Source: Legionellales bacterium | Lineage (GTDB): Bacteria; Pseudomonadota; Gammaproteobacteria; WLWR01 | Reading direction: 5' to 3' | Length of the DNA: 7,953 bases | Assembly: GCA_012103495.1 (NCBI GenBank) | Contig: WLWR01000069.1 | Coordinates: 1-7,953 of the forward strand | Part shown: in pieces, positions 1-4,800 of the stretch | Numbering within the stretch: position 1 is the stretch's first letter | How the letters are laid out: each line of letters starts with the position of its first letter | The notes under the pieces: generated by a model | Database searches by the model: none | Told to the model about the DNA's origin: nothing | Seen by the model: only the letters and a program-made list of their open reading frames with translations | Made by a program: the position numbers and the translations under genes

Positions 1-1
1 T

Positions 2-540
2 CCTAGCGAAACGGCCATGCAATATGCACGCAAAGCCGCTCCTCGTTTCTTGGCTCAACAATTGAGTAATAAGGAAAAAACCAAACCTTAGTTGATCATT
101 GGATTCAATCTAAAAATCCCCAGAATGATTTTTTAATTGTTGAAGGCCTCACGGCCAAAGGAGTCCCTTTTATCTTACCTTACCAGTTAGTCGTCGAAGA
201 TAAGGTTAACTATGTTCGATGTGTGAGTATGGAGCAGGTGCAAAATCCATATTGTGGTGAAAACCGCATTGATTTGTTAAACAAACTTATCCCTGCTAAT
301 TCTAAGCCTCAAATTGTGACTAGCTCAGTAAACAAAACAAAAGGATACCGCATCATTGAAGATCTTGAGACAGAACAGCCGTATAGACTCGAGTCAGAGT
401 CGTCATCAGGAAGCAGAGTGAAGTTTTTTCAAAAACCTCCCTGGATCGGTGAAAAATTATTAGCATTAAAAATTTTAACAGAGGAGGCTTTGAACCAACC
501 ACGTAACCCGAAGTCAGCGACAAAATGTCTTGTCATGTAG
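2..540 (+). pseudogene. 5'-partial, frameshifted gene for a protein ending in a CaaX box (candidate host-directed effector)
   Basis: The protein is not recognised. One reading frame is open from base 2 and stops at 89-91. The next frame back is open from 73 to 540 with coding-like sequence. Joining the two within the A6 run at 75-80 (one extra A) gives a continuous protein of about 179 visible residues; its start lies outside the window. No ATG, GTG or TTG occurs in the second frame before GTG 223, and neither GTG 223 nor ATG 229 has a Shine-Dalgarno at proper spacing. This argues that 73-222 belongs to the upstream gene and that 223 is not a real start. The last four residues are CLVM, a perfect CaaX box, preceded by R and K residues. 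CaaX boxes with X = M are substrates of eukaryotic farnesyltransferase, and several Legionella effectors (AnkB, for example) are lipidated by the host this way. The break may be a true mutation, a phase-variable tract or an assembly error. The next gene follows 28 bases later with no terminator between them. Confidence 0.6.
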
Positions 541-568
541 TTTAGATTTTTATATTATGAGGAAAATT

Positions 569-1240
569 ATGCCAAAATCACAGCATCTTTTTACATCCGA
601 TGTAGATGAAAAAAATAATAACCAGCATTCCCAAATAACAGAGTCTTTATTCAAAGGTGTCGATTCAGTTAGTTCGGAAATCTATGCTGTCGCTCTTATA
701 GCTAAAAAGAATAATCATGCATTTATAGTCATACAAGGTAGAAATGAAAACGGAAGTAATAGTTTGACAGTATATAATTTTGGGTTTAAACAGGAGAGTA
801 AAGAGGCTGAGAAAAAATTTAATCTCGCTGAAATTGTAGCACCTAAAGAAGGTCAATTTTGGGGGAAGCATCTTGCAGGATTACAAAACTTCGCCAGTCT
901 GAAAGACTATTTTGATCAACATATTATGAAGGATGAACAAGGCTATCCTTGTAAAGCATTTGAGATGCCTAAGCAGACAGTAGAGGGGTTAAAAGAAATC
1001 ATTTCAATCCAGATGAAAACTGAACACACATACCAATATTCCGGTAACAATGCAACTGCCCCACGTCTTTCTTCGCAACAGCCAGGTCATAATTGTTTGA
1101 CTTGGGCACGCGCTGTCTTGCTAGAGGCCAGCCCTGAATTAGCAGAGTTTCTTCCAGAAACTAGTTCCCTTATGGCTTTGCCTCAGCAGTATTTACGGGA
1201 GATCACAGGAGAAGCCAGTTCTTGTTGTCTTATTATGTAG
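569..1240 (+). CDS. CaaX-box protein with possible permuted papain-like His/Cys catalytic pair (candidate effector)
   Basis: This is a predicted 223-residue soluble protein with no signal peptide or membrane segment; the family is not recognised. ATG 569 is chosen because TGAGGA at 558-563 is a good ribosome-binding site five bases upstream. The in-frame TTG 530 and ATG 557 lack one. Two local motifs stand out. A hydrophobic strand holds His50 (NHAFIVIQG), followed by another aromatic strand (VYNFGF), and Cys176 lies in GHNCLTWARAVL. A strand-borne His preceding an NCxxWA-type Cys helix is the order seen in circularly permuted NlpC/P60 folds (LRAT-like, PPPDE-like), so a thiol hydrolase or acyltransferase is possible, but this is inference. 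The C-terminus is CCLIM: CLIM is a perfect CaaX box with X = M (farnesylation type), and the neighbouring Cys219 is a possible second lipidation site. It probably forms an operon with the preceding CLVM-ending gene and is followed by a hairpin terminator. Confidence 0.8.
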   Translation: MPKSQHLFTSDVDEKNNNQHSQITESLFKGVDSVSSEIYAVALIAKKNNHAFIVIQGRNENGSNSLTVYNFGFKQESKEAEKKFNLAEIVAPKEGQFWGKHLAGLQNFASLKDYFDQHIMKDEQGYPCKAFEMPKQTVEGLKEIISIQMKTEHTYQYSGNNATAPRLSSQQPGHNCLTWARAVLLEASPELAEFLPETSSLMALPQQYLREITGEASSCCLIM

Positions 1241-1254
1241 TGAACCGACGCTCT

Positions 1255-1283
1255 AGAGAGCAGCCTTAATAAGGTTGCTCTTT
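1255..1283 (+). terminator. Rho-independent-type terminator after the CaaX gene pair
   Basis: An 11-bp stem runs AGAGCAGCCTT (1257-1267) against AAGGTTGCTCT (1271-1281), with one G-U pair and a three-base AAT loop. It is extended by weak outer pairs and followed by a short T run (1281-1283). It begins 14 bases after the stop codon of the CLIM-ending gene. The U tail is short, so termination may be incomplete. Confidence 0.6.
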
Positions 1284-1327
1284 ACCACACAAATACTAAT
1301 TAACCTGTATAAGGATGTTAAATTTTC

Positions 1328-2251
1328 ATGATAGCTTTCGATCAACTCTGCATAGCTATTAAACCAAACGAGTATGCTGTTATTCAATTATTATCTACTC
1401 AGTGTTTACAGTTGTATCAATCAGAACGGTCATTAAGCTCTATATTGTCATTCTACGTAGAGCAAATGATAGAAACAGATAAAAGAATACTCTTGCTGGT
1501 ATCCTATTTGGCCAGAGCGAATACCAATGCTAGTAAACACGAATATCCCAACCTTGAGGATCACATCCACAATGCACAATTATTTTTAGCCCTATCGGCA
1601 CAATGCAATGAAACCGTGAAAAGCGAGTTAGAAAAAATTCAGAACAGTCGGGAATTTGCCGTAAGAACATGTGCTAGCAATATTTTGCAGATAGATCTTC
1701 GCCAAAGCAGAGTAGTAAAGCCAGACCCTAGTCAAAGTGGCGTAGAGGATAGCAAACAAGCACCGGCTTCTAGCCGAAGTGGCGTAGAGGATAGTAAACA
1801 AGCGCCGGCTTCTAGCCAAAGTGGAATAGGGGACAGCAACCAAGATCAAAAGGATCAACTGCAAGCGATCAAACAAGCTTGTAACCGTTATTTAGAATTT
1901 CGTCGGAATCATGCGCCTGGACATCGATTCCTCAATATTGTTAAACCAGAGCAAACCCAAGGTTTCTTTTGCCTTTTTTATCCTCAATTACGCACAAAAT
2001 ATTGGCATCATGGCAGTAGTGGTATCAAGCGAGTACAAGAAATACTTGCGACAGACGAATACCCTGTTGTCATTCAATTAACAGCCACTGCTTACAGCCG
2101 TTCTGGAACACAGCAACGATCTTTCAGTCGTTTTCTTCACGATGAGCTGTATAAGACTAAAACTGTTGGACAGGAATGTTCATTCAAGAATCAAAAAGTT
2201 TTAAAACCAATAATCGAAACTGAGTTGACAAAGTTAAATCAACCTCGCTAA
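1328..2251 (+). CDS. Unrecognised 307-residue protein with internal 14-residue tandem repeats
   Basis: No family is recognised. The N-terminal part (residues 1 to about 120) is helix-like and contains a hydrophobic stretch (RILLLVSYLARAN) too short and polar to call a membrane helix. Residues 135-162 are two near-perfect copies of a 14-residue unit (SQSGVEDSKQAPAS), followed by a third, degenerate copy to about residue 176. A fainter copy may precede them (RQSRVVKPDP). This gives a polar, Ser/Asp/Gln-rich linker. The C-terminal part (about 180-307) is basic and rich in aromatic residues (GFFCLFYPQLRTKYWHH), suggesting a separate folded domain. ATG 1328 has AAGGA at 1311-1315, a rather long 12 bases upstream. 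The gene lies between a terminator and a 111-bp gap. No CaaX box, signal peptide or catalytic motif is visible. Position and composition fit the effector-like block, but function is unknown. Confidence 0.75.
   Translation: MIAFDQLCIAIKPNEYAVIQLLSTQCLQLYQSERSLSSILSFYVEQMIETDKRILLLVSYLARANTNASKHEYPNLEDHIHNAQLFLALSAQCNETVKSELEKIQNSREFAVRTCASNILQIDLRQSRVVKPDPSQSGVEDSKQAPASSRSGVEDSKQAPASSQSGIGDSNQDQKDQLQAIKQACNRYLEFRRNHAPGHRFLNIVKPEQTQGFFCLFYPQLRTKYWHHGSSGIKRVQEILATDEYPVVIQLTATAYSRSGTQQRSFSRFLHDELYKTKTVGQECSFKNQKVLKPIIETELTKLNQPR
1730..1855 (+). repeat. 42-bp in-frame tandem repeat, three copies
   Basis: The units lie at 1730-1771, 1772-1813 and 1814-1855. The first two differ at only a few, mostly synonymous positions; the third matches well for roughly its first half and then diverges. 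The period is a multiple of three, so copy-number change would lengthen or shorten the encoded linker without a frameshift. There is no spacer structure. Confidence 0.9.
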
Positions 2252-2306
2252 AAAAATCGGTAACACTTTTCATTTACGTGTTAGCGACAGACAGGCTGAA
2301 TTTTAA

Positions 2307-2335
2307 TTGCTCTTACTGAGAAAAGGCTCTAAAAT
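2307..2335 (+). promoter_or_regulatory. Possible sigma-70 promoter for the small membrane protein gene
   Basis: TTGCTC (2307-2312) and TAAAAT (2330-2335, five of six matches to the -10 consensus) are separated by exactly 17 bases. This would start a transcript about 20 bases before ATG 2363. The -35 match is poor (three of six), and the region is AT-rich, so chance matches are common. Confidence 0.3.
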
Positions 2336-2362
2336 TTAATTTTTAATCACATACAGTATTAT

Positions 2363-2737
2363 ATGGTAAATCAACCAACTTTTTTTAATCTTCCTGATAG
2401 TTCTGCACGAGTGTTAGCTAGTGATAATATTGTGTGTGGCGATGAAAAAACGCCTGTTGAGACAGTTACCCCTGCTTTATTATTCGTGGTTGGAACAGCT
2501 TGCCTTATTGTTGGCGCCTTAGCGTTAGCATCTCCTAGTGTAATCGGAATCGGGGCTGTTCTTGGCGTAATTTTACTTGTGCTAGGGGTTGCAGCGAACG
2601 AGAGTGCAGCAAAGAAGGTTTCAGGTTTACTATTTTCAAGTCATGGCCAAGATGATGAAAAGTCTGACCGTTCACAAATTTCTACTACTACTGAGAGCAC
2701 AAGCATTACTTCCGGTAATCAACTTTACCGGAAGTAA
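2363..2737 (+). CDS. Small two-helix membrane protein with polar Ser/Thr-rich tail
   Basis: This 124-residue protein is not recognised. Residues 1-36 are polar with no cleavable signal peptide. Residues 37-56 (LLFVVGTACLIVGALALA core) and 58-78 (VIGIGAVLGVILLVLGVA core) are two small-residue-rich transmembrane helices joined by a very short SP turn, that is, a membrane hairpin. Residues 79-124 form a hydrophilic tail rich in Asp, Glu, Ser and Thr. Such polar, Glu/Ser/Thr-containing C-termini are typical of Dot/Icm substrates, but also of many unrelated proteins, so this is only suggestive. ATG 2363 has no clear Shine-Dalgarno; the leader predicted from the nearby promoter would be short. The hairpin topology resembles that at the C-terminus of the ankyrin protein encoded nearby. 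The stop codon lies inside a strong palindrome. Confidence 0.65.
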   Translation: MVNQPTFFNLPDSSARVLASDNIVCGDEKTPVETVTPALLFVVGTACLIVGALALASPSVIGIGAVLGVILLVLGVAANESAAKKVSGLLFSSHGQDDEKSDRSQISTTTESTSITSGNQLYRK

Positions 2738-2738
2738 T
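2705..2738 (+). other. 14-bp perfect inverted repeat spanning a stop codon
   Basis: ATTACTTCCGGTAA (2705-2718) and its exact reverse complement (2725-2738) flank a six-base loop, TCAACT. The right arm contains the last codons and the TAA stop of the small membrane protein gene. There is no T run after it in either direction, so it is not a classical intrinsic terminator. It could act as an mRNA-stabilising 3' hairpin, a weak bidirectional terminator or a protein site. Confidence 0.7.
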
Positions 2739-2776
2739 AAATGCTAAGTCGCTCACCAATCTAACCCATCGGCCTC

Positions 2777-2822
2777 ATACTTATTTATACCATTAAGAAT
2801 TAAGTATACTGTCCCCCGATTT
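2777..2822 (+). repeat. Copy 1 of the AAGTATACTGTCCCC palindromic element, left arm truncated
   Basis: This matches the inner and right part of the full copy at 4531-4592: ATACTTATTTATACCA, then TTAAGAATTAAG, then TATACTGTCCCCCGATTT. One internal base differs and one extra C is present. The left arm is lost beyond ATAC. From memory, repeats with this core accompany REP-associated Y1 (IS200-like) transposases in gammaproteobacteria, but no transposase is present here. Confidence 0.8.
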
Positions 2823-2873
2823 CCAATGCCTAAGTTTGTTGCTTGACTACGTTCGTATCAAGGAGATAGACTT

Positions 2874-3233
2874 TTGCCCCCACCGAAACAACGTAAAGGA
2901 CAATTTATGTTTTGTAGTAATAGTAAAAATAAATTACTAGATGATCCCAATGCAATAGAGCTAATGAGGTATTATGATTATACATCGCAACAAATCATAG
3001 CCATTGGTGATCAGCGCGAGCTTGGGCGGCATATTCGACTTTTAAATCATGTTTATGCCGTAGAACTTATGGCGGATTATGGCTATTCACCGCAACAAAT
3101 CATGGCCATTGGTGATGGGAACGAATTTTATAATATACTTGTTGCTCTATCTTCAGCACCCACAGCTAACCCAGTTCGTTCTGCTACACCAGATGAGAAA
3201 GAATATAATGTATCTAGCCGTTCACCAAACTGA
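2874..3233 (+). CDS. Short protein with two 35-residue repeats resembling TAL-effector-like units
   Basis: This is a 119-residue protein if it starts at TTG 2874, which has a near-perfect AAGGAG eight bases upstream. ATG 2907, with AAAGGA six bases upstream, is a credible alternative giving 108 residues. Two 35-residue units are visible (NAIELMRYYDYTSQQIIAIGD... and YAVELMADYGYSPQQIMAIGD...), also clearly repeated at the DNA level with a 105-bp period. The core Y(S/T)xQQIxAIG resembles helix 1 of TAL-effector and TAL-like repeats, for example TPEQVVAIA in Xanthomonas and GFSQADIVKIA in Burkholderia. The 35-residue period fits as well. The residues at the base-reading positions would be QR and GN, neither a standard specificity pair. 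Two units are far too few to bind DNA stably on their own, so this may be a remnant, a different helical repeat or a partner protein. The tail is polar. The gene converges on, and overlaps by 20 bases, the ankyrin gene, inside a repeat-bounded cassette. Confidence 0.6.
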   Translation: MPPPKQRKGQFMFCSNSKNKLLDDPNAIELMRYYDYTSQQIIAIGDQRELGRHIRLLNHVYAVELMADYGYSPQQIMAIGDGNEFYNILVALSSAPTANPVRSATPDEKEYNVSSRSPN

Positions 3234-4374
3234 GACTTTGGTTATGATAGTACTTCTCGTTTACTTGATCAAACTGACGGGCAAGTAAGTGATCTACACT
3301 CTCGTCAGTTACAGACCGCTCTTTAAAAAAGCAGTGAATTTTTATTGCGGCATAGGTTATGCCAGCACCTATTAAAAATCCACTCGCTGCTGCAATGCCA
3401 ACGACTGTTAAGGTAAAAAGAACGGGCGGTATGCTGCTAGCAGTGACCACTATGAATGTCACAAGTGCCGCTGTGGCGGAAGTAGTAGCCCCAGCAGCCC
3501 CTCCTATTGCAGTTTTTTTTGTATCGCTTGTTTTAATTGGTTGCTTGCTCTCGGGACTTTCAAATGATTTAACCTCTAGTTCGCCCACGAGTTCGTCCAG
3601 GAGTAGAAAATCTGACTCTTCCGGTAATTGATCAAGATTTGGTTGCTTGCTCTCGGAACTTTCAAATGATTTAACCACGGGTTCGCCCAGGAGTGGAAAA
3701 TCTGACTCTTCCGGTAATTGATCAAGATTTGGTTGCTTGCTCTCGGGACTTTCAAATGATTTAACCACAAGTTCGTCCAGGAGTAGAAAATCTGAGCTTA
3801 AATTTTGATTTATCGCACCTATTACTATTTTAAGAATATTAGCAGCAGCATCATCATCAGATAAAGCTTGTTGGATGGCTAACATCAATACTGTGTTACC
3901 ATCATTGTTACACGTTGTAATGCTGGTTTTTTTAATACGGCCCTTAGTTAATAGTAGTTGCACAGCTTGTAATGAAGAACTTTGTACAGCCACCATCAAA
4001 GCTGTGTTTCCTTTTGAGTCGACTGTATCAAAACGGATCGATGAATGAGCTGCCAGAGTCGTCAAAATTTTAAGTCGCTGCGAATATTTTTCATCTGACT
4101 CTTCTTTTTCATCCAATGCTTTAATCGCTGCAATCAAAAGAGTGTCACCTTGCTCATTTTTTTGGTCACTAAAAAACATTTCACTCTCAATGATTGGACT
4201 TATATCTAATAAATCCCCTGCCTCAATTGCGCAAAATAATTCAGTAAGTTGTTCCTGACTTGTTATGATAGCAGAGTCGATATTATTAGGGCTGACATAT
4301 ACCGTCGCATCCCTAATATATTTAGCTAACGTCCCCGTACTACTTTGTGCATCTCGTAGACCTCGACCAGACAT
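3214..4374 (-). CDS. Ankyrin-repeat protein with 30-residue tandem repeats and C-terminal membrane hairpin (candidate effector)
   Basis: This is a 386-residue protein. ATG 4374 is chosen over the longer TTG 4428 because AGAGGTGG lies about six bases upstream of it. Domains in order: a polar N-terminus; an ankyrin-like helical cap (about 41-63); ankyrin repeats at about 73-110 (QGDTLLIAAIKA), 118-147 (KGNTALMVAVQ...AVQLLLTKG) and 156-190 (DGNTVLMLAIQQA), the first and third with longer loops; then three 30-residue repeats (194-223, 224-253 and 254 to about 281) rich in Glu, Ser and Pro. Two small-residue-rich transmembrane helices follow at about 298-315 and 316-346, and then a 36-residue cytosolic-type tail. 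Ankyrin repeats are protein-binding scaffolds common in effectors of Legionella, Coxiella and Rickettsiales. Ankyrins plus a C-terminal membrane hairpin suggest an adaptor anchored in a host or vacuolar membrane. This is inference, since no enzymatic domain is visible. No terminator is seen downstream. Confidence 0.8.
   Translation of the reverse strand: MSGRGLRDAQSSTGTLAKYIRDATVYVSPNNIDSAIITSQEQLTELFCAIEAGDLLDISPIIESEMFFSDQKNEQGDTLLIAAIKALDEKEESDEKYSQRLKILTTLAAHSSIRFDTVDSKGNTALMVAVQSSSLQAVQLLLTKGRIKKTSITTCNNDGNTVLMLAIQQALSDDDAAANILKIVIGAINQNLSSDFLLLDELVVKSFESPESKQPNLDQLPEESDFPLLGEPVVKSFESSESKQPNLDQLPEESDFLLLDELVGELEVKSFESPESKQPIKTSDTKKTAIGGAAGATTSATAALVTFIVVTASSIPPVLFTLTVVGIAAASGFLIGAGITYAAIKIHCFFKERSVTDESVDHLLARQFDQVNEKYYHNQSLSLVNG
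3530..3795 (-). repeat. 90-bp in-frame tandem repeat inside the ankyrin gene, three copies
   Basis: The units at 3706-3795 and 3616-3705 each encode 30 residues (SDFLLLDELVVKSFESPESK plus QPNLDQLPEE and a near copy). The third unit, below 3616, has a 12-bp insertion encoding GELE and a diverged end. The very high DNA identity between units, at third codon positions too, points to recent duplication. All length changes keep the frame. Confidence 0.9.
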
Positions 4375-4480
4375 AGATAACCACCTCTTTAAAAACAAAC
4401 TACAGCTTATTGTCTCTAGTAAATACAATAATTCTGTGACAATACCAGATATAACTTAATATTTTATTAAAGAGCACTTA

Positions 4481-4509
4481 AAAATCGGGGGACAGTATAC
4501 TTATTTATA
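4481..4509 (+). repeat. Copy 2 of the AAGTATACTGTCCCC element, left half only
   Basis: The 29 bases 4481-4509 are identical to 4531-4559, exactly 50 bp downstream. The arm 4482-4503 is also the exact reverse complement of the right arm of copy 1 (2801-2822), including the run of five G/C. The 21 bases after it contain a further fragment, AAATCGGG, suggesting slippage or partial duplication. Confidence 0.8.
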
Positions 4510-4530
4510 TTTATACAAATCGGGTAAATC

Positions 4531-4592
4531 AAAATCGGGGGACAGTATACTTATTTATACCACTAAGAATTAAGTATACTGTCCCCGATTTT
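4531..4592 (+). repeat. Copy 3 of the element: full palindromic, MITE-like unit
   Basis: The left arm (AAAATCGGGGG then ACAGTATACTTA) and right arm (TAAGTATACTGTCCCC then GATTTT) are inverted copies differing by one G/C. They enclose about 17 bases. This is the complete form from which copies 1 and 2 appear truncated. A compact palindrome of about 60 bp without coding capacity fits a non-autonomous REP-type element moved by an enzyme encoded elsewhere. Confidence 0.75.
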
Positions 4593-4695
4593 ATTCATCA
4601 AAATGCTTCCTGCATCTTTTGGTAATGTGTGAAAAACACCGCCGTGCCATGGTAAGTTCAGATGAGAGAAATCCCGAACCATAGCCTGGTGAATC

Positions 4696-4726
4696 TTGGT
4701 CAAAAAGTCATACAAAATGAGATAAT
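4696..4726 (+). promoter_or_regulatory. Possible promoter for folD-leuS
   Basis: GATAAT (4721-4726, five of six matches to -10) is preceded by TG at the extended -10 position (TGAGATAAT). TTGGTC lies 19 bases upstream as a poor -35. An extended -10 can compensate for a weak -35. The transcript would have a leader of roughly 68 bases before ATG 4801. Confidence 0.35.
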
Positions 4727-4800
4727 TCAGGGATAGCGAGCCTTTAGGCCCTATGCTACCATACGCTGCATTTCAATCATTGATAGTGAGACAGACATCC

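Larger units (their letters stand above)
4375..4800. other. 426-bp intergenic region between the ankyrin gene and folD
   Basis: The two genes are divergent, so this region should hold both promoters. It contains the leader of the ankyrin gene (4375-4480), two copies of the AAGTATACTGTCCCC element (4481-4509 and 4531-4592), and a 4593-4800 stretch with a possible folD promoter. On the minus strand, 4563-4772 is open without a stop for 69 codons and may be a gene remnant fused to the repeat end. No tRNA or other RNA gene is recognised. Confidence 0.6.

Noticed and set aside
75..81. A AAA AAC slippery heptamer for programmed -1 frameshifting
   Set aside because: The heptamer is phased with frame 1, not with the incoming frame 2, so a tandem slip would not give the needed shift. 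Six A is also short for transcriptional slippage.
223..540. A separate gene starting at GTG 223
   Set aside because: There is no ribosome-binding site, and the same frame is open and coding-like back to 73, continuing the frame-2 protein after a one-base shift. It is treated as the 3' part of a broken gene.
530..568. Longer start (TTG 530 or ATG 557) for the CLIM-ending gene
   Set aside because: Neither has a Shine-Dalgarno, whereas ATG 569 has TGAGGA at good spacing.
1628..1876. Minus-strand open frame across the 42-bp repeats
   Set aside because: It is a shadow of the plus-strand repeat gene; it has no start signals, and its repeats merely mirror those of the real gene.
2246..2286. Terminator from nested inverted pieces CGCTAA/TTAGCG and TAACAC/GTGTTA
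   Set aside because: The arms share bases and cannot pair together, the loops are long and there is no T run.
3359..3631. Plus-strand open frame of 90 codons
   Set aside because: It lies antisense to the membrane hairpin and repeat part of the ankyrin gene, whose reading frame, domains and ribosome-binding site are convincing.
3530..3795. CRISPR-like array
   Set aside because: The units are contiguous 90-bp coding repeats without unique spacers; they encode an in-frame protein repeat.
4593..4750. A tRNA or small structured RNA before folD
   Set aside because: No cloverleaf, TTCRANY-like arm or CCA end could be found, only short chance inverted pieces.
4753..4800. N-terminal extension of FolD from ATG 4753
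   Set aside because: The 16 added residues have no match to FolD proteins. Starting at 4801 puts Tyr50, Lys54, Gln98 and Asp121 at the expected numbers.
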